From Cunninghamia lanceolata (Eukaryota > Streptophyta > Pinopsida > Cupressales > Cupressaceae), in contig BSBN01000763.1 of assembly GCA_027924645.1 (NCBI GenBank), positions 620,001 through 684,000 of the forward strand: a stretch of 64,000 bases of DNA, given 5' to 3'. Both the position numbers and the translations under genes were made by a program. The notes under the pieces are model-generated. The model did not search any database. It was given only the letters and a program-made list of their open reading frames with translations, and was not told the DNA's origin. Every line of letters starts with the position of its first letter. Positions within the stretch are counted from its first letter, which is position 1. Below, piece by piece: positions 44,075 through 55,599 of the stretch.

Positions 44075-46417
44075 TGTTGGCACCCAATTTGAAATTTTCA
44101 TGTCCATCTTTTTCCTTGCTTGTTTTGTCTAGGTTTTGCCTCCTATATCCCCCATCATTTGTTGGAAAACTTTTAAAAAGCCTTGTCCTTGAGGAAACCT
44201 TTGGAGCCTTTCGGCATGTTCGCGAGTTCATGAACCCGCCGAAAGCCCAAAAGCCTTGTGTTTCAGTTTTCCGGCAAGTTCGCAAACTTGCGAACCTACC
44301 GAAAGATTAGTAAGTTCCCCGATCCACTGAAGAAAGAAAGACAAAGGAAGTTTCTTGGATTTTCGGTAGGTTTGCAAACTGGCTAACCTGCCAAAGAGGT
44401 TTTTAAGTTCTCAATGTGCTTGAAATGTCGACAAAGGAGGAAAGTGAGCAGAGAAGGAAGATGAAGCTAAATGTTTCAACAAGTTCATGAATTCTTGAAC
44501 TCGTTGAATCACCCAAAAAGGGAAAAAGAAATCAAAATGAAGTAGCTTTGTGACAAGTTTGCAAGTTTGTGAACTCACTGAACCGTTGAAAATGGTTCGT
44601 AAATTCCCAAAAGGCCTGAAAGGCACGAACTTGTTGAAACATCAAAAATGGTTTGTAAGTTCTCAAAAGGCACGAAAGGCCAAAAGAGGGTGAAATGATG
44701 AATGGAAAAGGAGACGAAGAAAGAAAATACAAACATTTCGGCTAGTTCGCGAGTTAGTGAACTCGCCAAAATGTCGAAAGAGAAAGAGAAAGAGAAGGAG
44801 AATGAAGATGACACTCTTTTGGCAAGTTCACGAACTTGCCGAAAAGCCAAAACAGTTCCTAAGTTCGCCAAATTTCCAAATGCTTGAAAGAAGTCATTAA
44901 ACAAATGAAGATAGGCTTTTCGACGAGTTCATGAGTTAGTGAACTCATTGAAATGCTGAAAAGGCTTTTAAAAGAAATTTAAAGAGTTGGCGTAGAAAAG
45001 AAAATGATTTTTAAATTAACAAGGGGCACCAAAATTAAAAAAGTTGTCCGACTAAAAGGAAAATGGTAGCTGTAACAGTGGTGTCAAGCATTCAAACATC
45101 CCCAACTACCTCAGTACACTTAAACTACTTTCATAAATCGCCATAATTGGATCCTTTTGACGGTCTTGAGCATGGTAGGTGGGTTCTAAATGCTTCAAGA
45201 CTCCAGTAGACCCTCCAGTGATGAAAACGCGGTACCATGGCATGGGCGAGCATTCCAAGTAGGCGTGTTTTTGGTACCAACCCACATGTCCGCCTTGATC
45301 TTTTTTGGATATGTCACACTTTTCAAGGCTGCCTAAGGGATTGCACTAGTATATAATGCAGTTCTACATTCATTTCAAGGGATGGAATTTTTGGTTGCAG
45401 AACATAACTAGAAAAAGAAGAAAGTTTGCAAACATTAGGGTTTTTCTCCCAATAACGGAATACAAAGGGATCTTATTGTAATATTATCTCGATTTTCTCT
45501 CAAAGGCTATGAGAGGACATTGTAATATTCAAAGAATGAACTCAATATGCATATTTCTCAAATGTGTCCATAAACACTCTGTAAATTTTTGGTATTTTGG
45601 CAACTTGCCCTAATCACATTTGCTGATTTGAGTGTTCTTCATGATTAGTTGATTGGTGTAAATTGTAAAAAATCTCTGCAATGCTTTGCAAGGTATCTTT
45701 TCATAAGAATGTACGAAATTTGTGGGTTGTTTATTGATCTTTAAAGAATGCTTGTGATTATATTCTACAATCTTATAATTGCTTGTTTGTCTGTATAGAG
45801 CCTAGCTTATGCAACAGATTGTCAGTTATAGTCTTTGTTGATACCTTGATTAGGTAGCAAAATCTAATTACAATAGTGTCCCCTTTGGTTGAATATCCAA
45901 ACTCTATTGCCCTAACTGGATAAAGGCACTGATTTGCTTTCTATTCAACTTTCTTTTCTTTCAACACACTCAAACACAACATAAATCTTACTTTTTTACC
46001 TTTCTTGTGTTGTTTGTCCTATCCAAATCCATGATTAGATGTATGCTTCTGCATTAGGGGCAAAGCATCACTTTAGGCTCTTTGCATGATTGTGTATCTA
46101 CTTATTGAAGGTGTAATAACTTTGTATACCTCAAACCAGCATACACGAACTTAGTGATAGAAAATTGGAGTTTCTTGTGCATTGGGTATGGTTTGATTCA
46201 AGGTTTAGATTCATATTGTTGTTAATCATTGTTCTCACACGCCTTAGGTAAAACTCCCCTTGGTGTAGCAGAGCCAAAAAGTCTTACCCACCATATCCAT
46301 GTCCTTAGTTGCCTCATCCTGAATATGAGTTGAAGCTTTTGCCCTGAGTTTGACATCCCTGACACTCAAAAATTGGTTCCCTTTAGGCATTTGAGGAGTC
46401 ACAACTTTGAGGACCAA
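44075..46417 (+). repeat. Gypsy 3' LTR
   Basis: It starts TGTTGGCACCC and ends near GGACCAA (46411-46417), matching the CCAACA end of the 5' LTR apart from decay. The region lacks both insertions present in the 5' LTR. It begins after a pyrimidine-rich stretch, so the polypurine tract is not recognisable. Confidence 0.85.
44209..44963 (+). repeat. Palindrome array in the gypsy LTR
   Basis: Eight units of about 31-48 nt related to TTTCGGCAAGTTC...GAACTTGCCGAAA lie at 44209-44245, 44267-44305, 44360-44397, 44472-44511, 44546-44584, 44735-44773, 44816-44846 and 44916-44963. Each folds on itself; GTTCGCAA-ac-TTGCGAAC in the second and GGCAAGTTC-ac-GAACTTGCC in the seventh are perfect cores. Decayed counterparts in the 5' LTR lie near 3259, 3351, 3464, 3641 and 3783; the fifth and seventh units are missing there. 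Confidence 0.8.
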
Positions 46418-46559
46418 TTATAGCCACTAATTATACTTATTTAGGAATTCAATTTATAGGTCCTCTATCTTTCTGGTATGCCTCTCAGTGTTATCTTTAC
46501 AAAGGATATGCCTAGCTTTTTATTCTTAAGTACCAAATTACCAAGTACACTTCCAAGAT

Positions 46560-47760
46560 ATCCCTTCTAAGATGCACCTTTTCAATGAAATGGTTAAGCC
46601 TACAACATTGTATGGTTCTCAAGTTTGGGGCCCTAGCTTGGGTTCTTGTGACAAGGCTCAAACTAAGGGTTTAGATTATTATGCTTTAGTATATTACTCG
46701 ATGCAACCAAACAATTCCTCAATTTATTATCCACGTTGAATTTGTGGCCAAGTTATTCATCTTAAGACTATCTTTAGACTCACTTGGTTTATACACAAGC
46801 TAGGATCCATGTATGGTTTTGCTTTATCTTGTGGGAGATATCCTTTGTTGCACTTTGTTCCTCAAAGGAGATTGCCTCTTTGGGCTTCCCTAGAAGTCAG
46901 AATTGGTTCTTTGATGTTCACCTATTCCTCCAGTCTATTGGCATTTCTTTGGGCCAGCTCCCTCCCTTTAGGTACTCTTTATGTGGTCCTCATCATCTCC
47001 TTCCAGGGAAACAAGTGCTTAATCAATCCATTAGAGAGGACATTTACTATTAGAACATCCAAGTCACTTGGACCTCCCCTTTGACTTCTCTCAACCCCAA
47101 ACTAGTTTTTTATGTAGAGCATCTCTTATATGTTGTTGATGGAGTCGTTATTCAACCCACCTAACTTCAACATCATTTGTCTCAGATTGAGGATTCTCTT
47201 TGGCTAGTTGCAAGGGTAATCCCATTAGCTTCATGTCGAGATAGACCACCATATTTTGTAGAGTGGAAGATTGTCACCTCTACTCTTTCTAGGTGGAATC
47301 GAAGGAGCATTTTAATCCCAGTGTCTAGTCTACTATGAAATCCATGGGAGGTATTATTATTTATACAAAGATTTTGATTTCCACTTTCAACTACCTTAAT
47401 CAAATGTGCTTGGCCTCTTTTCTCATGAGATCTCTAGGTTCAGGCATAGGTCTCTTTATGGTGATCCCAAATCTATCAAATTAATTACTCCTTTCTTTCA
47501 CCCTGTCACCGTGTTGGAGACATTATGTTTGTTCCCTTTGGACACTTATACTTCATGTGCAGATGGGTACAAACCAAAGAGGCGTTGCTCTTCCTTGCAA
47601 TCTATTATGACTAAGGCTCCCACTACACCCCCCTCATCCTACCCCTTCGCACCACCTATCGAGCAAGGGAAAGTGAGTGGACTACCTACCATACTCGAGA
47701 TAGCCAAGGGATGCCTAGACATCCCTAATTGTCTCAAGGGCAACTAGCAATCCCCTTACT
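46560..47760 (+). pseudogene. Possible LINE ORF2 C-terminal remnant
   Basis: NEMVKPTTLYGSQVWGPSLG near 46586 resembles the segment after the reverse transcriptase domain of plant LINE ORF2 proteins, where LLYG-EVWG is typical. Further open frames follow to 47747 (for example SLYGDPKSIKLITPF near 47453) but with stops and frame changes. No reverse transcriptase core, poly(A) tail or target duplication was found. It could instead be unrelated open sequence. Confidence 0.35.
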
Positions 47761-49017
47761 CCAAAAAGGCAAAAACACTAGATTGTCCTTTGTAATATAA
47801 AATTTCCAACCCTTTTCTTGTAATTATCAGGTGTTTGTGCCCAAAACCAACACTTAAATATATCTCACAAAAATTTACCAAATTGAAGATGCCATTTTGA
47901 CCCCACAAAAACATCCTAACATGCTTGAGCATGTGCTGAAAGCTTTTAGCTACCTCCCTTATTAGTAGCCACTCAAAGTCTCTTGTTCATGAGAGAAGAT
48001 TCAAAGTACTCTTCACTAATCTATTTTCATTGTTTCGTACAACCACAACAACATTAAAAATAGTAACAATAGTCCTCTCCAAGGGATTGCATCCTTAGGG
48101 CCCCTTTAATGGCTTGTATATAATTAGGTTTTTGACTCTACACAGACTGGAAAGCAATTTCTACTCGATGGATTAGTTTGAAAAATGGCTGTGAATAGAT
48201 CACATGGCATCTACTTAAAATGTTTATTATCTTTATAAAACTTTAGCAGATCTTAAATGGGATTTAATAACAGTTACGATTACGTTAGACTCGGCCACTA
48301 AGTGAAGTCTTTCATTTTCCTAACTTTGTCACTCTATATGAAGTTGTCCTTTATTACCTTAGACTATGCTCATTAAATTGCTCCTATGTATTGATATTCA
48401 AAATTTTCCATTCATTGTTCAATGTTAATTTAATTGATTCATCGTGTTTAGTAGTTTAGTATTTACAATTTAACTAAGCGTTTACAAAAAAGACTAGGAT
48501 AAATTTCTATTTCTTATAGATTTTTATAACTAATTTTTCAAGTACTATAATATTTGCTCATCCCAAAACCCGTCCCTAAGTCCCCCCACCCCTGCATTTC
48601 GAAACCTTGTTGAACACTATTCTTTTCCCACTACTAATAGTCCTTTGGCCTCGAATGTTAGAGGGATTCTACACAACATCAACTACCTCCTAGGATTGTC
48701 CATCCTCGAACCCTTAGCTCTAGACCCTCCCCAACAACCATTCTCAGACTCTGCATCAGTACTCCCACTGTGATCGAGGTATGCCTTTTTTAGGTTAGCC
48801 CCTATATATGTTTGATCCACATTGAGGGCCTTCTTTTTCCCCTAGTCCTTTGTACCTGTTATACGTTGATCTATTTTTGGTCATTTGTGGACATTAATAT
48901 ACTTCCTTTCTTTTGAACAAGGAAGCTCTTCACAAATATGAACCTCTTCTACTTGATGGGAGTTAAAATTTCCAGCAATCATTTGTTGTTGCTATTCCCA
49001 TTTCACATCTTCCATGT
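47761..49017. other. Unannotated intergenic stretch
   Basis: AT-rich, no domain, repeat or RNA gene recognised. Confidence 0.5.
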
Positions 49018-49510
49018 CTAATCCAAAGGATGCAATTGAAAGGATGACTGGTAAATGAGCATCCAAGATACCTGACTACAGGCCTTGGCCTGGTTTCCCT
49101 GCATTTTGAATTTTTTATTGTTTGATTCCCCTTGTATTTCCATGAGGTCTCTCACAGATTGGATCATGCGGATCACAAGCTTGACCATGGTATGAGCAAG
49201 CATCCTGATAGCATGGAACAGTCAACTGAAAGATTAAACTCATGGAAGAGCCATGAGTGAAGTAGAAGCTGGCAAAGGAAATCCTTGGATGAAAGCTCAG
49301 GGAGCTTACCCTGTCTACACAATGCCAAGAGCCTTTCTTGTGTGTTAAGTGCAGAATCAGGCACCTTTAAGTACTCATTCAAACATCTTACAACTCCAGC
49401 ATCTAATGATATTAGCCCCGTGGGAACCTCTGCTTCCTGCACCTTCCAATGAACTCTGGATTTCAAGAAGTAAAAGGAGTTTCTGAAGGAAACTCGTGGA
49501 TCCTGATGGA
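49018..49510 (-). other. Unrecognised minus-strand open frames
   Basis: A frame open from about 49500 to 49173 encodes a plausible soluble sequence (VVRCLNEYLKVPDSALNTQ, ERLLALCRQGKLPELSSKDF), with a shorter frame at 49018-49203 overlapping its end. Its amino-acid make-up is more protein-like than that of the surroundings, so it may be an exon or a captured gene piece. I do not recognise the family, no clear start ATG is present, and splice sites were not established. Confidence 0.25.
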
Positions 49511-49984
49511 CTCTTGACTGTGACTACTTTCTTAATATGGTTTGATGTTCTGATCGGGTGTTTTCTTCACAAACTTTGCTTTCTTGCTTATTTTAGCTGT
49601 TATTTTCCTCTGCGTAAATCTATTTTGAGATAAGGCATAGTTGGTTCTCTCTATGTAGGGTTTCAACATCCTTTCTGTTAATGGCTGCTATATCTCTTTT
49701 TCAGACTAATCTGGTCCCTGGTTCTGTTCTATTCAGCCAGTGGCCAAACTAATAAAAAATTCTGACTGACTTCTTGTCTCTGTCATTCTTCTTTAACCTC
49801 CTCCAACTGCTACTGTATTTGCAATATTTGCTCCACGAGAGGGAAGAGCCAAAAGACTTTTCATGGCAACTATTGGATGCAGTAGGAAAAATTCTCAGGC
49901 ACTTTTACTCCTCGGTAGGATCACCACTATTTGTCATACCAGATTTTTGTCGCCTTTGAACCTTCAATAAACATTGACTCTGCC

Positions 49985-50249
49985 TGTCAAGGGGCTGTGC
50001 TCAAATGATTAAGCCATCGGATTCTCACAATGGACACCCAACTTCAAATCCCCAAAGTGGCATCTCAGCGCCAGAGTATGGTGGAGCAGTATTCCCGCGG
50101 TTAAAATGTTTGTGGTGAATATGTTGGCCCTTAGTGGGTAATGTATGGAATTGTAAGTCCTGTGGTGAACATGTTGATCCTTAGTGGACAATTAGTACGG
50201 GGTGTGGGCCATGAAAATAAACCCTCACTAATTGATCAAATAAAAAAAA
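49985..50249 (+). mobile_element. tRNA-derived SINE (about 265 bp)
   Basis: The body starts near tgtcaaggggctgtgctcaa and has a tRNA-like A box (about 49994-50013) and a B box ACTTCAAATCCC (50041-50052). It ends in an A-rich tail (aaataaaaaaaa). It is flanked by a 12-bp direct repeat ATTGACTCTGCC at 49973-49984 and 50250-50261. Length, polymerase III boxes, A tail and long target duplication together define a SINE; the tRNA body is Leu/Ser-like, family not identified. An internal repeat ttagtggacaat/ttagtgggtaat lies in the 3' half. Confidence 0.88.
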
Positions 50250-50261
50250 ATTGACTCTGCC

Positions 50262-51807
50262 CACTACAAAATTCCTGAACAACATTGGCAGGAAAGTTGG
50301 GTTGGGTTTTCCTTCAAATTTGAGAGAGGTGATTTCCTCGTAAGATGTGATATTCTTTGAATTGTTAATACACTTTTCACAGAAATTGATAAAGGAGGGA
50401 AGTTTTGAGGGAAAAAAAAAAGAAGAAAAAGAACTGATATTTTGTTTTCTCCTTTTTCAACCATAAAATAGAAAAGGTGAAAAAATTTAATAATGGGACT
50501 CAAAGAAACAGTCACTCAGGATCAGCAAAGCACCACTCGCAGGTGGTGACAAACCAATTGTATAAAAATATGACTTGTGCATATGACACCAAAAGACATG
50601 ACGGTAGAAGTTAGTAACTCTTATAGTTAACCAGCTGAGAAAATCCAATGAAGCACACTTCACTAAAGTTATTGATAGATTTAGGTGGGTTGAAAGGGAA
50701 AAGATGATGATAATAATCTACTAGATAGAACAGCTGAAGATAGAGATTACCATCAAAAATCCTTTTAACATTGCAGATTTGAATTTGAAACTTGTGAACG
50801 AAAATTACGAGTGGTGTGAAATTCCCTCCTCATTTCTATCAAAGCTTCTCAAAACAATTTCACATAAATACTTTGACACACAAATCAAGAACTCGCTCTG
50901 TTAATCACTTTTCAAAATGCTTTAAAGAATTAATCAACAGTTAATCAAGAAATGAAACTACATCCACCATTCAGTCAAGGCTACATTCAGGAATTCCCTA
51001 AATAGCACAGCTGATTTTTGGGAATCCTAAAATCAATTGTGTTTGTCAATTACAGAACAAAATGATATTTGCAATTCTTCCAAGAGGCACATATAAAGTA
51101 ATTTGTCACATCATTAGCCAAACATGAAAATACACAAAGAGATTTAATCTTAGACAAAATGAGTCAAGCCAAATATGGGTGGAAGGAATCTAGTTTGAAC
51201 CTTTTTATACAATTGTTTTGAATGTCTAGTTGCATAATAAATTTCCACATAACTAATTTCATGACTTATCCCATCTTAAGTGACAACTGTCCCTTTGATC
51301 TTATCACTTATAGAGACATTTTTCTCATATACAATTTTTTACATGACAAGCCCCATGATTTCAATTTGTTGTGTCCAGGCACTTCTGATTCTAAACATTA
51401 GACTTTGGGAAAATAGTAGTAATTTTTGACATAAAATACATTCCTTCATTTTTACGTTTCATCTCATGTGTATAGTTTTTACCAAGTGACATACAGTGAT
51501 TTGAAGATACATCCTTAGTCTTCACATTTCCTAGTGTCTTATTGTAGACATGACTTATGACCATGCCTTTTATCGCATTTTTTATCTTGCTTTGGCATTA
51601 TAACTAGGAAGTAGATGAATAATGCATTTTGATGATCGTTTGAATTACTCTGACATTGAAAATGTCCGGGTACATGCCTCTTTGTTCAAATGGTGACTAA
51701 GTATGATGTGACTGATGCTGTTGCTGCAGTCAAGTTTAGTTAGAACTGGATCTGTGTGAAAGGCCAAATGTCAATTGAGACTGAAATGGGAAGGAGCCAA
51801 AATGAAG
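50262..51807. other. Unannotated intergenic stretch
   Basis: No coding, tandem or RNA features recognised; AT-rich with a few homopolymer runs. Confidence 0.5.
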
Positions 51808-51819
51808 TTCTGATACCAA
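51808..51819 (-). other. Possible copia primer-binding site on the minus strand
   Basis: GTTCTGATACCA is the complement of TGGTATCAGAAC, one base from the standard site, and the following minus-strand sequence (TTCATTTTGGCTCC) resembles a copia leader. No partner LTR or coding was found, so this may be a truncated element or chance. Confidence 0.3.
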
Positions 51820-52531
51820 TTAATAGGGCACATACAGCTGCCAAAATTGATGTTGTACACTCTTCATTAGCATAGATTAAATAGATTTACAAGAATGCGT
51901 ATGAGTGTTGATTAGATAAGGTCAATCACATGCAAAATGCCCCATAACTGGGCATGGAAAGACACCTCAGTTAGTTTAGATTACATAAAATAAGTGCTAG
52001 TAAACTGGCCTGTGTATGTGCAGATATTTATGATAAGCGAGAAAATTATAAGAGAGGAGATCACCATGAGAATGATTCTAATTTCTCATTATTCTCAACA
52101 GGATTGTGCAAGAAATATTCATCTTTGTCAATGTTTAAACATCGACAACCAACATTGTCCACTTCATCTCCTTTGATACCTATGTCACAAGGTTCGTTGT
52201 GTTCAAGTTCGACAAAGATAAAATTCAGATTAAATTCGGCAAAGATAAAATTCTATAAAAAAAATCATGATTAAATTCGACTAATATAAAATTGCAAAAA
52301 AAATTAAACTTTAAATTATCATTATAAATAATAAAATAAAATCATGTTGAGTGCCTGTTTTTTGATATTGTGCTGTCCTATGCATTGCTAAATTATTATA
52401 TTATAAATTGCACAAGTTGTTAAATTATTATATTAGTGTATTGCTAAATTCACATTATGAGTAATGTTATGTTATTATAATTCCCATATACTTACGGGCC
52501 ATGATGATGTTTATTCAATTTATAAATGCAG

Positions 52532-52709
52532 CAGCTTTGGATACAGTCAGAAAGCATCCATGGTGGCCGTGAAATGCGTGTTCAAAAACTTGAAACAAGG
52601 GAAAGGAGCTCTGTCATCGGAACCCGTTGCAGCTGCTCGGGAGGTGCCAGCACAACAGCCAGCTGATGACAGTGGCCTGAAAAAGCACATACATCGAGGG
52701 TTTCTGATT
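52532..52709 (+). other. Candidate exon (unrecognised)
   Basis: A locally GC-richer stretch is bounded by an acceptor-like aatgcag (ending 52531) and a donor-like GTAAGT at 52710. Within it ATGG in good plant start context at 52560 opens exactly 50 codons (VAVKCVFKNLKQGKG...) to the donor. The frame is open well beyond both boundaries, which weakens the splice argument. No family recognised; it could be a first exon, a captured exon in a transposon or chance. Confidence 0.3.
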
Positions 52710-53030
52710 GTAAGTAGCAATACAACATACACAAGGTCACAAGGTCCCCCTATGTGTTCATATAGACGAATATTATGCGAATTTAAACAATTTTTTGGAA
52801 TTGTAATGATATTCGCTGGATTTCGAACTTAATGGTTGATATTCATCAAATACGGTAACATAATTTGATACTATAATCAAACCCATTAATCAATATGACT
52901 TAAAGTGCAGGGCCCAGTCTTGGAAATGATGATTGAGCATATATATTGAAAGAGTTGAAAGTGTCATGCTCTAGTGTATGATCCAGAGAAAACAATTTGT
53001 TCCCCAAATCCTCATCCAAGTGAAGTTTAG

Positions 53031-53381
53031 CGTTCATCTCCTCTGTATTAATAAATCTTTAGACTCATTTCTTACCTTATAAAACTATGATCCTTAGGTG
53101 ATTTGGATTCATGTGATAGGAGGTACTTTTACTTCAACGTTCATCTCCTCTGTATTGATAAATCTTTAGACTCATTCCTTACCTTATAAAACTTTGATCC
53201 TGAGGTGATTTGGATTCATGTGATGGGAAGTACTTTTACTGGGCTCTCTACTCCAGCTTTGGTCCTTATGTTATTTGGATTCAAGCGATGGGGGTTTCCT
53301 TTACTTGGCTCTCTACTCCAACTTTGGTCCTTAGTTGATTTGGTATCAAGTGATGGGAGCTACCTTGGCTCTCTACTCCTC
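53031..53381 (+). repeat. Two overlapping minisatellites (2 x ~106 bp and 3 x ~60 bp)
   Basis: A ~106-bp unit starting cgttcatctcctctgtatt occurs at 53031-53137 and 53138-53241. From about 53197 a ~65-bp unit with gatttggattcatgtgatggg and ggctctctactcc is repeated three times to 53381 (last copy shorter). Confidence 0.85.
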
Positions 53382-54930
53382 TAAGGAGCTCACTTCCTAT
53401 TCCTCACTAGGTCCAGCATGGTAGATAAAGTGTTGGTATTTGGAGACCTTCATGAATTCATGAATATTTTCATCAACCGTCTCCCTCTCTAGAGATCTTC
53501 TTGGATGTTTTTGACTATAGTTTGATCTTCTTGGATGTTATTCCTCACCTTCAAATATTAATAGAGTGACTAGGAAAGATATTTATTGACAATTCATCCA
53601 AACGACCTGGCTCTCCTCTTCTCAACCTAACCACCACAAGGTGGCCTTCTGCAAGACCATTTATTACAGATTATTGATACCCTTATTTCCAACCACATTA
53701 TCTACAACAGCACTGTTGTCAATCTTAAGTTCCAGTTAAATACATGAGAGGGCACTCAGACTAGCTCTATAGAAACAAGCTGCCATTTTCCTTGGGAGGA
53801 CAGGATGTACAAATACAAACCATCCTCTCTTTAGGAGGTAAAGACTAGGGAGCCTACTTCATTTGTAGATTTCAGGGAGCTACTACTATCTATTCATAAA
53901 TTCCAAGGAGAACACATTTCTCTTCTCCATTAATCCAACCAATAGCTTTGTTTCTCCATGAAGTTGTGATCTTCAAGAATTAAAAACTCAAAGAATCTTA
54001 CACATGCATCAACTAAAATATATTGTTCTTCCTAACCATCTTAGCTAAAACATCTTGTGACTTACATCACCATTGACACAAACACTAGAAAGATAAATGT
54101 GCTTTCCCTTGCATGTATCAGGACTAACACATGTTATCAGACCCAGTAGTTGGTGCAAGGTGACAACTAGTTTCTTGAGACAGATCCTATACAACTAGTT
54201 TCTTTACTCCAGAAAGAAGATCATCAACCATATATTTTAGGACATCATCAAAAGATGTATACACTAAGATAAGGCCTCTAATAAAGTCAACCTCTAAATA
54301 AGGAAAGGTAGAAAGCTTCTCTTAGTGGACAAACTATAACGACAATATGTTTAGAATCTCTGGATGGACGAGGTAAAGAGCAATGAAGTAAAAGGACAAC
54401 TAAGGGGGCTAAATGTAAGGCAATAAGGTAAATGATGGTTAAGCCAAAGGCTAAATGTAAGGAAATGTGGTAATAAAGTATATAAAAGCATGCAACAACA
54501 AAGTAACAAGTATAGTTTGAAAACTTGCAACTCAGCAGACCCAAGTTTGACTCAGACTCGGCAACTCACCAAATTAAAAAATATTTAAATTCCTTAAATT
54601 AAAATAAAAACATAAATTTCATGCAAAACAGTCACACAACGTATCAAAGAATGTTGGTGAAATGTTTTTTATTGAATTTGAATTAGAAAAGAGTACAATA
54701 TCGCATCAACATCTGAATACAGCAGCTGATAATATGATTATGTCTTATGAATCACAAGCTTGAAGCATATAATGAGAAATCAGACCTGCATAAATAAAAG
54801 AGGTAAGATAGAGAGATACTTATGGGGAAAATTTGTAGGCACATTAACCTTTATCTTGGCTTAAGCACTTGTTGAGACGTGGTTGTAGGTGAAGTTGAGG
54901 TGTATTTAAAAAAAAAACTAGTAGACCATA
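53382..54930. other. Unannotated intergenic stretch
   Basis: No coding domain seen. A short ggctaaatgtaagg repeat occurs near 54408 and 54450. The region gactcagactcggcaactc near 54549 is a common-looking plant repeat fragment. Confidence 0.45.
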
Positions 54931-55062
54931 GCTAGGAACTCTAGAGACTTGGCATACATCACAAGTGAATCTCCTATGAGGAGCCAAAGATCCTAGCTAA
55001 GTACTGTAAAGACTTGGCATACATCACAAGTGAATCTCCTATTCTTGAAGAGCCAAAGATCT
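54931..55062 (+). repeat. Two-copy tandem repeat (~66 bp)
   Basis: 54931-54995 and 54996-55062 share gacttggcatacatcacaag and the sequence around it, plus agagccaaagatc. Confidence 0.9.
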
Positions 55063-55599
55063 TTGCATGTAACTTATCTTCTTTGGTAAATTATTGCTTC
55101 CCCTACATCTCTAAGAATACCCTAAGGGTAGATGGGTAAATGCTTGTGCAAACAGAGCAGATCGTTAATTTCTATTTTAGGAAAGAGAATCAAGAAGCCT
55201 TCAGATCCATGTTACACCAAGTTTCAGGGACAGGGGCGGTAGGGGATGGGGGAGCGCGTTTCTAGGACGGATTTTTTGGGAGGCTATTTTTTAGGGGACG
55301 ATTGAGGACAGATATTAAAAAAAAAGGGAAAATTTTAAAAATATAGAAAATTTCAAATATTCATATGATAACATTGATAAGACATTCATCATATACATTA
55401 TAGAACCTTAATACATAACATAAAAGTTAAATTGAGATTTCACATGAGTCGACAAAAAAATTAACAAAATTTAATTGCTTTCATTATCAATGTGCATATA
55501 TTATATAAAAATTACAACAAAATGCCCTCAGGCTGCAAGTTTCAACTACAAAATGACAAAAACATAGAAAATAGGTAGCTGTCCCTAATCAACATCTAG

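Larger units (their letters stand above)
3249..46420 (+). mobile_element. Old Ty3-gypsy element (Tat/Ogre-like), split by nested insertions
   Basis: The two ends are LTR copies: 3249-15143 (interrupted) and 44075-46417. Between them lie a decayed PBS, gag, protease, an RNase H, reverse transcriptase, a second RNase H and integrase, divided between 15144-18515 and 40513-44027. Removing the insertions leaves about 11.4 kb, a reasonable size for this type with LTRs over 2 kb. The two LTRs differ by roughly 10% plus indels in the stretch I compared by eye, making it the oldest element in the nest. The Tat-like assignment rests on the extra plant/archaeal-type RNase H and the PBS; the lineage is inferred. 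Confidence 0.85.

Noticed and set aside
50000..50060. tRNA gene
   Set aside because: A and B box resemblance is present, but no complete cloverleaf is seen; the A tail and 12-bp flanking duplication mark a SINE.
51808..51819. A further complete minus-strand copia element
   Set aside because: Only a one-mismatch PBS-like motif is present; no LTR pair or coding remnant could be found around it.
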